Counted from the stretch's first letter, positions 16,709 to 25,740 are shown. The stretch: DNA of 64,000 bases from Actinoallomurus purpureus (GCF_024055795.1 NZ_JAMXMY010000029.1:1-64000); one strand, 5' to 3'. Notes: generated from the sequence alone by a model not told the origin. Translations and numbers: made by a program.

Positions 16709-17664
16709 CGTCAGATCGCCTCTTCCGGCTGATCATCCGTCTCTACCCCGCGGCGTACCGCACCGCGCACGAAGCCGAGACGGTCAGCACGGCCCGTGAG
16801 TCCCTCGCCTCGCAGGGGCGCGTCGGCGCGACACGGGAGTTGGCCGACCTTACGGTCCATGCCCTCCGCGAGCGCACGAGGCTGACGGCCACCTCCGCGG
16901 TCGGTGCCGTAGCCGCCGTCGCGGCGCCTCTGGCCGCGGGGTCGGCCGTCGCGCTGTCCCTGGTGTTCACCGCCTTCGCGGAATGGACCAAGAGACGGGC
17001 CGGCAATTCGCAACCCGCCCACGGTTTCGGCCCGTTCGCCACGCTGGGAGCGATTCCCTACCTCATCTGGATCCTGGTGTTCCTGGCAGCCGTCTTCGGT
17101 AGGGGCGCCGCCGCTCGGCGACTGACGGGAATCGCCATGGCCGCGTCGGTCGCGCTCGTTCCGCTCGCCCACCTGACCCACATGGACCGGCCACGCCTGT
17201 ACGTGCTCGGGTCCCTGGTGCTGTTCGGGATGATCGTGCTGGCCGCCCCCATCGATCCGCTGGGGCGCTCACCGCTGGATCGCAGAGCCCTGACCGTCTG
17301 CACCCTCGTCATGACCGGGATCCTGTCCGGTATCTCGCTTGAATACGGACCTCTTTGGTACTGGGGCAACGACACGATCGACGCCATCGGAGCCCTTATG
17401 CCGGGCGCCCTCGGATTCCTGCTCCTCGTTTCCGTGCTCTGTATGCGACTCAACCGTCGGCTGCCCTTCGCCGTCATCGTCGTGATGTTCCCCTGGGGGG
17501 TGTTCTGCTACGGGACCCCCGGACGGCCGTCGCTCTTCTTCGGGGGCGTGGTCTGCGCGGCGGCGCTCGCAGGATTCGTTCTGCTGCTGCCGAAGATCGA
17601 CGTCGATCACCGTAGGGACCGCCCCACGCAGTCCGGACCGGTACCCCCGACCGACGCGGGATAG
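16705..17664 (+). CDS. PadR-associated multi-pass membrane protein
   Basis: A 319-residue membrane protein. A cytoplasmic start with the signature LFRLIIRLYPAAYRTAHEAE, common in proteins encoded after PadR genes, is followed by about eight hydrophobic segments (for example near residues 70, 115, 145, 170, 200, 235, 255 and 285). There is no transporter or enzyme motif that I recognise. The GTG start overlaps the PadR stop, so translation is coupled. Its role is unknown; similar proteins are often called permease-prefix or anti-sigma-like membrane proteins. Confidence 0.72.
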   Translation: MTSDRLFRLIIRLYPAAYRTAHEAETVSTARESLASQGRVGATRELADLTVHALRERTRLTATSAVGAVAAVAAPLAAGSAVALSLVFTAFAEWTKRRAGNSQPAHGFGPFATLGAIPYLIWILVFLAAVFGRGAAARRLTGIAMAASVALVPLAHLTHMDRPRLYVLGSLVLFGMIVLAAPIDPLGRSPLDRRALTVCTLVMTGILSGISLEYGPLWYWGNDTIDAIGALMPGALGFLLLVSVLCMRLNRRLPFAVIVVMFPWGVFCYGTPGRPSLFFGGVVCAAALAGFVLLLPKIDVDHRRDRPTQSGPVPPTDAG

Positions 17665-17669
17665 AAGAC

Positions 17670-18133
17670 AGGTCGCCGTGAAATGCCCAGGTGCCGTGAG
17701 AACTCCTCGGCCATCTCCGTCATGTCGACCGTGCGTGGCCCGGTCAGCTCGTAGACGTGCCCGACGTGCGGAGCCGGGTCGCGGACTACGGTGGCGACCA
17801 CGCGGGCGACGTCCTTCGCGGCGATCGGCGACGTGCGCCTGGTACCGAACGGCAGCGCGATGGTGCCGTTCTCCCGGATCGACCGCGCCGCCAGCGCGGT
17901 GAACAGCGGATTGTCCAGGAACGACGTCGGGCCTGCCGGATGTGAATCATCGGCAGGCCCGACCAGTTGAGCACCTGCTCCGCCAGCCAGTACAGCCGCT
18001 GCTGGTTCGACTCCGTGGTGCGGGTCGTGGTCATCTGCGACACCGTCATCTGTGACATGCCGACCAGGCCGGCCAGCTGCCCGTACGGCCCACGTCACCG
18101 ACACCGGCGATGAGAACGAGGTCACTGGCAACC
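17670..18133 (-). pseudogene. NmrA-like NAD(P)-binding protein, broken
   Basis: The minus strand holds pieces of an NmrA/SDR-like protein in different frames: a start with ASDLVLIAGVGDVGR (Rossmann glycine loop), then after a deletion MSQMTVSQMTTTRTTESNQQ and LNWSGLPMIHIR in another frame, then, after a frameshift, PTSFLDNPLFTALAARSIRE and TSPIAAKDVARVVATVV in a third. The substrate-domain end is truncated against the upstream membrane-protein gene. It is non-functional and has no obvious link to the nitrile hydratase genes it precedes divergently. Confidence 0.72.
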
Positions 18134-18200
18134 ATCGGTCGATCTCCTGCCGAGCTCCCGCTTTACGTTCGTTTTTGCGGCTGCGTGAAAGTGTGAATCC

Positions 18201-18866
18201 ATGGATCGGATCGCCGATATGGGGGGCACCGAGGGATGGGGCCCCGCTCATCCGCCGAGGGGTGATGAACCGGTCTTCGAGAAGCCCTGGCAGGGCCGGG
18301 CGTTCGCGCTGACGATGCTCTCCATCGGGGTGTCCGGGCGAAACGCGGACGCATTCCGGCACGCGCAAGAGCGCCTGGACCGGGCCGGCTACCTGGACGA
18401 CGGCTACTTCGGCCGCTGGCTCAACGCCGCGGAGCTGATGCTCACCGACAGCGCCATCCTGGCACCGGCTGCGATCGACGCCCGCGCCCGCAACCTGCGC
18501 GGCGAACACGTGGATGAACCACCGGTCCCCGAACCGGCCAGACCCCGCTACGCGCCGACCGCCGGGGGCTCGCTGCGCGCCGTGGACACCGCGCCGGCCT
18601 TCGCGATCGGCGAACGTGTGCGCGCCAGGGACATGTCGCCGCCCGGGCACACCAGACTGCCGGGCTACGCGCGGGGACACACCGGAGTCGTCGAGCTCAT
18701 CCAGCCGGCCGCAGTGCTGCCGGACACCAACGCGCACTTCCAGGGCGAGAACCCGCAGCACGTCTACTCGGTGCGGTTCGACTCCCGGGAGCTGTGGGGC
18801 GCCGACGCCGAACCCTTCGCGGTCACCGCGGAACTCTTCGAGACCTATCTGGAGAAAGTCTCATGA
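18201..18866 (+). CDS. nthB: Nitrile hydratase beta subunit
   Basis: The 221-residue beta subunit of nitrile hydratase, which with alpha forms the alpha-beta heterodimer that hydrates nitriles to amides in the cytoplasm. Family marks are the N-terminal [22 protein letters not shown], and the SH3-like C-terminal barrel with the usual [31 protein letters not shown] and [15 protein letters not shown]. The ATG at 18201 matches the family's expected start. Its stop overlaps the alpha start as ATGA, and the beta-alpha-activator order is the one known for cobalt-type enzymes. Confidence 0.93.
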   Translation: MDRIADMGGTEGWGPAHPPRGDEPVFEKPWQGRAFALTMLSIGVSGRNADAFRHAQERLDRAGYLDDGYFGRWLNAAELMLTDSAILAPAAIDARARNLRGEHVDEPPVPEPARPRYAPTAGGSLRAVDTAPAFAIGERVRARDMSPPGHTRLPGYARGHTGVVELIQPAAVLPDTNAHFQGENPQHVYSVRFDSRELWGADAEPFAVTAELFETYLEKVS

Positions 18867-19459
18867 CCGCCAGCGGATCCGGCGAACGCCTTCCCGCCGC
18901 CCTGCGTACCGAGGCGCTCGAGCAACTGCTCACCGAGCGGGGCCTGATCGACCCGAAGGTGATGGACGGGCTCATCACCGAATACGAGACCAACGTGGGC
19001 CCGCTCAACGGCGCCAAGGTCGTCGCACGAGCGTGGACCGACCCGGAGTACCGGCGACGGCTGCTCGACGACGGCACCGCCGCCATCAAGGAACTGGGCT
19101 TCATGGGACGTCAAGGCGAGCACATCGTCGTCGTGGAGAACACCGCGACCACTCACAACGTGGTGGTCTGCACGCTCTGCTCGTGCTATCCCTGGCCGGT
19201 GCTCGGCCTGCCGCCGAGCTGGTACAAGGACCCGGCCTACCGCGCGCGCATGGTCAAGGAGCCGCGAACGGTGCTGTCCGAGATGGGACTCGAACTCCCC
19301 GATGGCGTGCGGATAATCGTTCGCGACTCCACCAGTGAGGTGCGCTGGCTGGTGCTGCCCGAACGCCCGGCCGGCACCGAGCATCTGTCCGAAGAACAGC
19401 TCGTGCCCCTGGTGACCCGGGAGGCGATGGTCGGCGTGGCCAAGGTCAAGGCGCCATGA
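18863..19459 (+). CDS. nthA: Nitrile hydratase alpha subunit, cobalt type
   Basis: A 198-residue catalytic subunit. The metal claw is VCTLCSC with Cys103, Cys106 and Cys108 plus Ser107; Thr104 in place of Ser is the mark of the non-corrin cobalt class rather than the iron class. The first and last parts ([31 protein letters not shown]) fit the family, and length is normal. It overlaps both neighbours by four bases, so beta, alpha and activator are translationally coupled. The two oxidised cysteines form during maturation with the downstream activator. Confidence 0.95.
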   Translation: MTASGSGERLPAALRTEALEQLLTERGLIDPKVMDGLITEYETNVGPLNGAKVVARAWTDPEYRRRLLDDGTAAIKELGFMGRQGEHIVVVENTATTHNVVVCTLCSCYPWPVLGLPPSWYKDPAYRARMVKEPRTVLSEMGLELPDGVRIIVRDSTSEVRWLVLPERPAGTEHLSEEQLVPLVTREAMVGVAKVKAP

Positions 19460-19800
19460 CCGCCCCGCTGAACATCGAGGGCCCGGCCGCACCGCCCCGC
19501 TCCAACGGTGAGCTGGTGTTCGCCGAGCCGTGGGAGAGCCGCGCCTTCGGCATGGCCGTCACCCTGTACGAGTCGGGCGCGTTCACCTGGCGGCGATTCC
19601 AGGCCGCGCTGATCGCCCGGATCGCGGCCTGGGAGACCGCACCTGCGCAGGACGAGCCCTGGAACTATTACCGGCTCTGGCTGGCCGCACTGGAGGACGT
19701 CCTCGTCGGACAGGGCGCCGTGTCCGCCGACGAGGTGACCGCGCGTGCCCGAACCCTGGCCCGACGTCCGCCAGGCCACGACCACGGCCACTCGCACTGA
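19456..19800 (+). CDS. Nitrile hydratase activator / accessory protein
   Basis: A 114-residue accessory protein, homologous in its core to the N-terminal part of the beta subunit ([16 protein letters not shown], then [15 protein letters not shown]). In cobalt-type systems this protein delivers the metal-loaded alpha subunit by self-subunit swapping. The C terminus ends in a His-rich tail (GHDHGHSH) suited to Co binding. The ATG overlaps the alpha stop. No amidase, cobalt transporter or aldoxime dehydratase is encoded next to it, so the amide product must be processed elsewhere. Confidence 0.9.
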   Translation: MTAPLNIEGPAAPPRSNGELVFAEPWESRAFGMAVTLYESGAFTWRRFQAALIARIAAWETAPAQDEPWNYYRLWLAALEDVLVGQGAVSADEVTARARTLARRPPGHDHGHSH

Positions 19801-19881
19801 CGCATAACGCCTACTCGTATCTCTCCAGTGCGGCCCTGCGGCGACCGAGGAACGACCGGGGCTGGAGACACGAATGCGGCA

Positions 19882-19897
19882 CACCGGTACACCGGTG
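19882..19897. promoter_or_regulatory. Inverted repeat upstream of the VOC gene
   Basis: CACCGG and CCGGTG flank TACA in the 239-bp gap after the nitrile hydratase operon. It could be an operator for the downstream VOC gene. No regulator can be assigned. Confidence 0.3.
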
Positions 19898-20039
19898 CAT
19901 CAGGCATGGGCGCAGGCCGACGAGAGGCGCAGCGATGACGGCCCACAGCGCTCGTGGAAACACCGACAGGGGGTTGTCGCCACCGACCTCGAGAGTGTGA
20001 CGAGCCGGGACGCGCCTGGCACGACACGAGAGGGATGAC

Positions 20040-20423
20040 ATGCCTGGATTCAACGGCATCGGCTGGTTCGAGATCGGCACCGACGACCCGGCGGCCGCGG
20101 AGCGGTTCTACGGCGACGTGTTCGGCTGGACGGTCGCGCATGATGACACGGCGAGTACGGACCCGGCGTACCAGATCGTCAGTACGGGCGACGCGGAGGG
20201 ACTGCGTGGCGGACTCTTCGCGACGAAGGGGGAGATGCCGAACTATGCGGTCTTCGCCGTGCTGGTCGAGGACGTCGAGGCCGCGTGCCGGCGGGCCGAA
20301 GAGGCGGGTGGCAAGGTCCAGCGTGCGCCGCACGTCAACTCGGTCGGCGTGACCTTCGCGCACCTGCTCGACCCGGCCGGTAACCACTTCTCGGTCTTCA
20401 CGCCGCCGTCCGCCCGGCCCTGA
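20040..20423 (+). CDS. VOC-family protein (glyoxalase-like)
   Basis: A 127-residue single-domain-pair VOC protein: GWFEIGTDDPAAAERFYGDVFGW at the start, GGLFATKGEMPNYAVFAVLVEDVEA in the middle, and LLDPAGNHFSVFTPP at the end. The glyoxalase fold binds a divalent metal at the barrel mouth, but only part of the ligand set is evident, so the activity cannot be stated. GAGAGGGATGAC lies upstream of the ATG. Convergent with the WYL regulator, with a GC-rich terminator hairpin between. Confidence 0.87.
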   Translation: MPGFNGIGWFEIGTDDPAAAERFYGDVFGWTVAHDDTASTDPAYQIVSTGDAEGLRGGLFATKGEMPNYAVFAVLVEDVEAACRRAEEAGGKVQRAPHVNSVGVTFAHLLDPAGNHFSVFTPPSARP

Positions 20424-20432
20424 ACCGTCGTG

Positions 20433-20470
20433 CCGCCGGGCCGGCCCCTCGGCGGGGCGGGCCCAGGCGG
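20433..20470. terminator. Bidirectional terminator-like hairpin
   Basis: An inner stem GCCCC/GGGGC (20444-20448 with 20454-20458) sits inside an outer imperfect stem CCGCCGGGCC/GGGCCCAGGCGG. It lies between the convergent VOC and WYL genes. Confidence 0.6.
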
Positions 20471-20485
20471 CCGGGGATCCGGCTG

Positions 20486-21184
20486 TCAGCTCAAGGTGAG
20501 TTGATGAAGAATCCCGTGCGGGATGTCGAGATCCTCACCGCGCAGCGAGCGTGGCGGGGGCACCTCGGCGGTGACCGAGACCGAGGTGATCCGGTCGGTG
20601 CGGAAGACGCGCAGGGCGTCGCGCCGCCGGCACCAGGCCACCAGGTACCAGTGGGTCGTCTTGCCCACGTAGCCGAGCGGCTCGATCTCGCGCATTGTGA
20701 CGGCACCTTCGCGGTCGCGATAGCCGATGCGCAGGACGCGGCGGGTGGACAGCGCGTCGGCCACCATGCGCGGCACCGGCGGCACAATGACCCCGTCGCC
20801 GAGGAGGTGGACGCGGCCGGCCAGGTCGCGGGCCGCGGCGGCGTCGTCACTCTGCATCGCCGTGACCAGCTTGCGCAGCGCCGTGGCCGCGGGCGCCCGG
20901 AACGGCGTGCCCTCCAGTCGTTCCAGCGCCACCGCCATCGCGACGGCCTCGTCCGGCGTCAGGTTGACCGGCGGCAGCGTGCGCGCCTTGTCGAGGCAGT
21001 AGCCGCCCGTGCGGCCGGTCTCGGCATAGATCGGCACCCCCGACTGCTGCAACGCGCTGATGTCCCGTTCGACCGTGCGCACGCTGACCTCGAAACGACC
21101 GGCCAGCCAGCGCGCACTACGCGGACGAGGCGCGACGGCCCGCAGCTCCTCGACCAGTGCGTAGAGGCGATCGGTACGGTTCAC
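20486..21184 (-). CDS. WYL-domain transcriptional regulator (YafY-like)
   Basis: A 232-residue regulator with an N-terminal HTH (RLYALVEELRA, then ARWLAGRFEVSVRTVERDISALQQSG) and a C-terminal WYL domain (THWYLVAWCRRRDALRVFRTDRI). WYL domains are thought to sense nucleotides or small ligands. Start GTG 21184 is preferred as it lies just before the HTH; no strong ribosome site is seen. The next gene on the same strand is the SGNH hydrolase upstream, 43 bp away. Target genes cannot be assigned. Confidence 0.88.
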   Translation of the reverse strand: MNRTDRLYALVEELRAVAPRPRSARWLAGRFEVSVRTVERDISALQQSGVPIYAETGRTGGYCLDKARTLPPVNLTPDEAVAMAVALERLEGTPFRAPAATALRKLVTAMQSDDAAAARDLAGRVHLLGDGVIVPPVPRMVADALSTRRVLRIGYRDREGAVTMREIEPLGYVGKTTHWYLVAWCRRRDALRVFRTDRITSVSVTAEVPPPRSLRGEDLDIPHGILHQLTLS

Positions 21185-21227
21185 GCGCACCACTGTAGAA
21201 GCCGGGTACGACAAGGTCGTTCGATTC

Positions 21228-22007
21228 TCAACACCTGTTCGCGCTGTTGACGGGCTGCAACTGAGGGCGCTTGGCGGTGCGGCCGTCGCCGGAGGAGCGG
21301 CCTTGGAGGCGGCGGAGGAGCCAGGGGCCCAGGAAGGTGCCGACCCAGATGAGCTCGGTTGATGCGCGTCGCCATCTCGTATCGGGTGGAAGCGGTGGGA
21401 GGGGATCGGCCCAACTCGGGTCGGCGCCGGGGAGCTTCAGTGCGTGGGCGGCGGCCGCGGCGATGCGGGCGTGACCGAGTGGGGTCGCGTGGATGCGGTC
21501 ATCGCTCCACAGGCGGGGATCTGTGGTGACCGGGTGGTGGAACGTGTCGACCAGAATGGCGTCGTTGCGGTTGGCCATGGCGCGAATGCGGTCGTTGAAA
21601 TCGAGAACCCTTGGGCGCAGGTGGCGCACCAGGGGCGCGATTTTGGCGACGTCGGGAAAGGTGAAGGTGGCCACGGTCGCGCCGGAGGCCGTGAACGCCT
21701 TCAGCATGGCCTCCAGGTCGGCTGCCACGGCGGTGGGGTTGAAGCCGGGGCGGACCAGGTCGTTCATGCCCGCCATGACGGTGATCAGGTCGGGGTTCAG
21801 AGCGAGGGCGGCCTCGGTTTGTTCGGCTCTGATCTGAGCAGCCAGGCGGCCTCGGACGGCGAGGTTGGCGTACCGGAAATCCGGGTGGTGAGTGGCGAGG
21901 ACCTCGGCCAGGCGGTCGGCCCAGCCTCGGTAGCCGGTCTTTTCGGTGCCGTCGTTCAGTCCCTCGGTCTGGCTGTCGCCGACTGCGACATAGCGCTGGT
22001 AGGGCAT
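21228..22007 (-). CDS. SGNH/GDSL-family hydrolase
   Basis: A 259-residue SGNH hydrolase. Block I is YVAVGDSQTEGLND (nucleophile Ser), block II the Gly in LAVRGRL, block III GMNDLV, and block V WSDDRIHATPLGHARIA with the catalytic Asp-x-x-His. There is no signal peptide. The C-terminal 45 residues form a hydrophobic then basic tail (LIWVGTFLGPWLLRRLQGR), which may attach it to the membrane. It is 2 bp after a small conserved-looking 70-residue gene on the same strand. The ester substrate is not known. Confidence 0.87.
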   Translation of the reverse strand: MPYQRYVAVGDSQTEGLNDGTEKTGYRGWADRLAEVLATHHPDFRYANLAVRGRLAAQIRAEQTEAALALNPDLITVMAGMNDLVRPGFNPTAVAADLEAMLKAFTASGATVATFTFPDVAKIAPLVRHLRPRVLDFNDRIRAMANRNDAILVDTFHHPVTTDPRLWSDDRIHATPLGHARIAAAAAHALKLPGADPSWADPLPPLPPDTRWRRASTELIWVGTFLGPWLLRRLQGRSSGDGRTAKRPQLQPVNSANRC

Positions 22008-22009
22008 GG

Positions 22010-22222
22010 CTACTCCGCGGGGATGCTGGTGCGTTGATCGAGGATGTCCCAGGCCTGGCGGATCCAGCGGACGTTCTCGCGTTCGAACGCCAGGCCGCGT
22101 AGCAGGGTCAGATACGGGCCGACGCGGTCGGCCTGCGCGAGGTGCTCCTCCTCGGTGCGGCCGTTCAGGAGGCGCGCGCGGAAGCGTTCGAAGCGGGCGA
22201 TCTTGGCCTCGGCCCAGCTCAT
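22010..22222 (-). CDS. Small conserved-looking protein, unknown function
   Basis: A 70-residue, charged, helical protein (MSWAEAKIARFERFRARLLNG, ending LDQRTSIPAE) with no recognisable domain. AGGAGA lies eight bases before the ATG, and the stop codon is 2 bp from the SGNH hydrolase start, so the two genes form an operon. The tight spacing and good ribosome site support it as real. Confidence 0.6.
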   Translation of the reverse strand: MSWAEAKIARFERFRARLLNGRTEEEHLAQADRVGPYLTLLRGLAFERENVRWIRQAWDILDQRTSIPAE

Positions 22223-22345
22223 GCGTTCTCCTGCGCCGGCGGCCGTGCCTGGACGGGTCGCTGGTCCTCATTCGTGCGGTTCCGGCGTGATATCGCGATA
22301 TGCGGCCAGGCCGCGCACTGGCCGATCTCGCCGAGCAGAACTGAG

Positions 22346-23656
22346 TCAACGCAGCTCGAGGAACTTCGAAGACTCGACGCTGGGGTCAGCGGGGGATATC
22401 GGGCCGGGAGTTCTGATGGTCGACAGCCAGGCCGCGCACAGTGCGATGGCGAAAAGGCCGGTCAGTACGTAATAGTTGCCGAACACCAGGTCGGCGCCGT
22501 GCCAGGAGTACTCCTTGCGACCGTCGTGCGGGACGAGGCGCAGCCAGCCGCCAGGCAACCAGCGGGTGATGCCGTTGCTGGTGCGGGGCGTCGGCCACAT
22601 GATGAACAGGCCTAGAAGCACAGCCGTTCCCAGGGCGCGTCTCCCTGCCGTGGCGCGTCCCCCGCACAGCATCAGCGCCAGTCCTGGGATGACCCAGACC
22701 CAATGGTGACTCCACGAGATCGGTGACAGCAGCAGTCCGGTGACCCCGCACATCACCAGACCGAGGAGTTCCATGTTCCGGCGACTGGCGATCGTCGCGA
22801 CCGAAAGGCCGACACATCCCGTAACGACCATCGCGGCGATGATGCTCATGGGTAGCAGAAAGCCGTGCCCGTGCAGCAGGCGTTGGAACGTGCCATTGAG
22901 AGACTGGTCGACCAGCCGTCCGGGGCCATCACCCGGAGTGATGAAGCGGCCTCCCCAGTAGGCCGTGGAGGCGGCGGGCAAGGTGACGAAGCCCATCACG
23001 ATGGTGGTCGCGAAGCTCAGCAGAGCGACCCCCGCCGCCCGCATCCGTCGGGACGCGAACAGATAGGGCACGAAGATCAACGGTGTCAGTTTGATGCCGG
23101 CGGCGATCCCGATCCCGACGCCCTTGAAACGGTTGGAGTCAGGGAGGGCGAGGTCCGCGACGACGAGCGCGAGGAGGATCAGGTTGATCTGCCCGAAGAA
23201 CATCGTCATGTAGACGGGCTCGAGCCAGAGTGCGACCGAGGCCAGTGCCAGGGCGGAGGCGACGCGACGCGACCCGCTCATGTCGCCGTGGCGCAGGCAC
23301 AGGTAGCCGATGATCGGCAGCAGTGCCATGTCGAGCATGACCAGCGCGAGTTGCCAGGCACCAAAGGAGAACGGGCTGAGAATCGCGAATATCGACGCGG
23401 CGAAGGGTGGATAGGTGAACGGCAGTTGCTGCTGGCCGGGCGCGCTGAGCCGGACGTCGTAGAGGCTGGCCGGATGCCGGCGGGTCAGTGCCCCGGCCGC
23501 CCGGTAGACCCATTCGTCGGTGTGGGACCAGCTCCCGGTGTGGGAAACGATGAGATACCAGTACGCGGCTACGGACAGTACGAAGGCCGCGCCGGCAAGC
23601 ACTGCCCAACCATGCGCTCGAACGAATCTTATAGATTGAGCGGCACTCCATGACAT
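22346..23656 (-). CDS. GT87-family mannosyltransferase-like membrane protein (DUF2029)
   Basis: A 436-residue integral membrane glycosyltransferase of the GT-C fold. It has about ten hydrophobic helices, the loop EPFTYPPFAA-like segment (QLPFTYPPFAASIFAI) typical of DUF2029/GT87, FGQINLILLALVVADLAL, GIAAGIKLTPLIFVPYLF, and SPISWSHHWVW. Family members use polyprenyl-phosphate mannose to build lipoglycans or other envelope glycans outside the membrane. ATG 23656 is preferred; a longer in-frame start at 23788 adds a soluble, Cys-containing stretch that is atypical and has no better ribosome site. Confidence 0.83.
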   Translation of the reverse strand: MSWSAAQSIRFVRAHGWAVLAGAAFVLSVAAYWYLIVSHTGSWSHTDEWVYRAAGALTRRHPASLYDVRLSAPGQQQLPFTYPPFAASIFAILSPFSFGAWQLALVMLDMALLPIIGYLCLRHGDMSGSRRVASALALASVALWLEPVYMTMFFGQINLILLALVVADLALPDSNRFKGVGIGIAAGIKLTPLIFVPYLFASRRMRAAGVALLSFATTIVMGFVTLPAASTAYWGGRFITPGDGPGRLVDQSLNGTFQRLLHGHGFLLPMSIIAAMVVTGCVGLSVATIASRRNMELLGLVMCGVTGLLLSPISWSHHWVWVIPGLALMLCGGRATAGRRALGTAVLLGLFIMWPTPRTSNGITRWLPGGWLRLVPHDGRKEYSWHGADLVFGNYYVLTGLFAIALCAAWLSTIRTPGPISPADPSVESSKFLELR

Positions 23657-24064
23657 TCGCGGGATCTTAGCCCGAATAGTCTTATTGAGCCATTTCGGAC
23701 AGTGGCCATCGACGCCGCGTAGTCGTTTGGGGCATTTGGCGGCCTTAAAGGCGGAATGGGGGAGAGCCTCATCGGAGGTGACGTTCATCCGGTTCAGTGG
23801 CCTGGCGCATGTATATTATGCCATGTGCGGTGATTCCGCCTTTTTGTCCCTTCCCAAGAGTCCTGTGCCGGTACGACCGTCGACCGGGCGCGAGCTCGAC
23901 CAGGTGGAGCGCTTCGGCGACTACGGGGCGGATCGAACATCGCTCGGCGCGGACGGAAGTCTCGGCAAAGGGCGCTCGGCGGAGGTGCCGACCCCCTCCG
24001 TTGCGGGACCAATCGGCGTTTGGTCCGCGCGTTCGCCGAGCTCTCTGTACGGCCGTCCGCCGTT
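23657..24064. other. Gap without a supported gene
   Basis: About 400 bp between the GT87 gene and the small-protein pair. It includes the optional N-terminal extension of the GT87 gene (to 23788) and a locally AT-rich patch near 23810 (GCATGTATATTATG) that could hold a promoter. I see no supported gene. Confidence 0.5.
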
Positions 24065-24301
24065 TCACCCTGGAGGCGGTCGCCCCTCGGGCCGGGAACG
24101 CTTCTCGTGCTCGTAGAGCTGGAGACTTTTACGGGCGGCCTCCGGATACTTACGTACAAGGCGGTCGAGCTGGGTAAGCTCGCACGCCGCCGTCATGGCC
24201 GGCAGCCCGAGCCTGTCGATAGCGGCGTTGAAGGCCCGGACTGACGCCAAGGTCGCCTGGGCGACGGGGTCCGTCACTTCCCGCGGCTCGGTCACGGCCA
24301 T
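24065..24301 (-). CDS. Small protein, partner of the DUF5753 regulator locus
   Basis: A 78-residue helical protein (REVTDPVAQATLASVRAFNAA, then ACELTQLDRLVRKYPEAARKS) with no family that I recognise. Its ATG overlaps the last ten bases of the preceding 101-residue gene, so the two are co-translated. It lies divergent from the DUF5753 regulator and may be part of a small conserved module with it; the role is unknown. Confidence 0.6.
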   Translation of the reverse strand: MAVTEPREVTDPVAQATLASVRAFNAAIDRLGLPAMTAACELTQLDRLVRKYPEAARKSLQLYEHEKRSRPEGRPPPG

Positions 24302-24597
24302 CGCTTCAGCGGTATGGCGACGACCTGGACGATGGCCTCCACCAGGTCGTCGACCTCGTCCGGGGTGAGAATGCGCGCGGAGTCGTGCCGGTCGGCGATT
24401 GGCTTGCCCCACGACCACCACCATCGGAGGGCTCCGGCATCGTCGGGACGGCACTCGACTTCCTCGGTGAGAAAGTGGCAGCTCGCGATAATTCGGACCT
24501 TTGACCCGTACTGCTCCGCGCGAAGCCCGGCCTCCTGGCACGCCTGGGTGAGCCACTTGGCGAATGCGCTTATCTCTTCGCTCGTGTGCGGCCTCAT
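24292..24597 (-). CDS. Small protein, partner of the DUF5753 regulator locus
   Basis: A 101-residue soluble protein (EISAFAKWLTQACQEAGLRAEQ, then ALRWWWSWGKPIAD and VDDLVEAIVQVVAIPL). A cluster of Trp near residue 60 is distinctive. GGAGAA precedes the ATG. It is the first gene of a two-gene operon divergent from the regulator at 24715, with 117 bp between, where the shared promoter region should lie. Confidence 0.65.
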   Translation of the reverse strand: MRPHTSEEISAFAKWLTQACQEAGLRAEQYGSKVRIIASCHFLTEEVECRPDDAGALRWWWSWGKPIADRHDSARILTPDEVDDLVEAIVQVVAIPLKRWP

Positions 24598-24714
24598 GGT
24601 TATTCTCCTACCGTGAGATTCCTGCTACACAGCGTGGCGACAAGGGCTTAGGCTGTGAAGCGTTAACCCCCCGTCGCCTGCGAGTGAAGTCCCGACGGCC
24701 ATTCACGCGAGGAT

Positions 24715-25527
24715 GTGAACCCCCCGATGGCACCGAAACGAGAGACAGCGCTCGACGTGTGGGGCAGAGAGCTGGCCTACGCCTGCGAGGCGGCGGCCCT
24801 GACCGGCAAGCAGCTCGCAGAAAGACTCCACGTCGCGCCTTCCACCGTGAGCCAGTGGATGAACGGCCGCCGCACCCCCCACCTCGACGACGTCAACCGC
24901 TGCGACGAGGCGCTCGGCACCAACGGTTACCTCGGCCGCTACTTCGAGAAGTGGGTGACTCGCGAGATTCCTGCGGTGTGGACTGACAGGTGGCTGTCCG
25001 CGGAGGCTCACGCGAACATGATCCAGAACTATGATCTGGCGGTCATCCCTGGCCTGCTCCAAACGCCGGACTATGCTCGCGCGGTTATTCAGTTCAACCG
25101 GCACTTGTCGATCGACATCGATGAACTCGTACGTCGCAGAATGAGCCGACAGGCAATACTCAACGACGAGAATCCGCCGATGTGTATTTTCGTCATCGAC
25201 GAATATGTGCTTCGCCGAATGGTCGGCGACAAGAAGGTCATGTTCGACCAGTTGGCGCATGTTCGTGACCTGGCGCAGTGGTCGAACATCGTCGTGAAGA
25301 TAGTGCCTGCGGGCACCAATTGCTACGCAGGTGGCCCGTTCATGATCGCAAAGCTGGACGGAGTCGAGATTGCGAACTTGGACACCGCCCTCAGAGGGCA
25401 GGTCATTGAGAAACCGGAGCAGGTCGCGGAGATCGGTCGGATCTGGGAGGATATTCGCGAACTTGCCTTGTCTCCGAAGGACTCACTGACGTTGATCGAG
25501 AGGGTGGCCAAAGAGTGGGAAGCCTGA
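24715..25527 (+). CDS. XRE-type regulator with DUF5753 domain
   Basis: A 270-residue regulator. The N-terminal HTH_31/XRE part is WGRELAYACEAAALTGKQLAERL followed by HVAPSTVSQWMNGRRTP; the C-terminal about 170 residues are DUF5753 (VIPGLLQTPDYARAVI, RRMSRQAIL, and LAQWSNIVVKIVPAG). Actinomycete genomes hold many of these, usually with a DUF397 protein immediately downstream; none is encoded here. GTG 24715 has GAGGA close upstream; ATG 24727 is the alternative. Regulatory targets are unknown; the divergent two small genes are the obvious candidates. Confidence 0.88.
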   Translation: MNPPMAPKRETALDVWGRELAYACEAAALTGKQLAERLHVAPSTVSQWMNGRRTPHLDDVNRCDEALGTNGYLGRYFEKWVTREIPAVWTDRWLSAEAHANMIQNYDLAVIPGLLQTPDYARAVIQFNRHLSIDIDELVRRRMSRQAILNDENPPMCIFVIDEYVLRRMVGDKKVMFDQLAHVRDLAQWSNIVVKIVPAGTNCYAGGPFMIAKLDGVEIANLDTALRGQVIEKPEQVAEIGRIWEDIRELALSPKDSLTLIERVAKEWEA

Positions 25528-25613
25528 CCTGGAGAAAGTCGTCGCGCAGTGGGTCCAATGCTGAACAGTGCGTTGAGGTCGCCGTTGTGGAGAAGAGGGG
25601 GCAGTAGGTCCGC

Positions 25614-25740
25614 TCAGGAACGGAAGGCGCCGGTGGGGGCGGCGTAGGCCATGGCGTGGAGGAGTCCGGCCATGGTGTCGCGGCTGAGGTCGCCGGTGCT
25701 GTGCGGGGCGCCGCGTGGGTGGCGGAGTGGGCGCTGTCCC
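25614..25740 (-). pseudogene. 3' remnant of a TetR gene, paralogue of the neighbour
   Basis: On the minus strand this stretch reads PHSTGDLSRDTMAGLLHAMA then TGAFRS and stop, matching the C terminus of the intact TetR at 26465 (PHSTGDLDRDTMTELLHAMA, ending AGAFRS). The similarity continues at base level for about 120 bp with a deletion of about 25 bp. It is a truncated duplicate; the rest of that TetR is gone. Confidence 0.75.
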
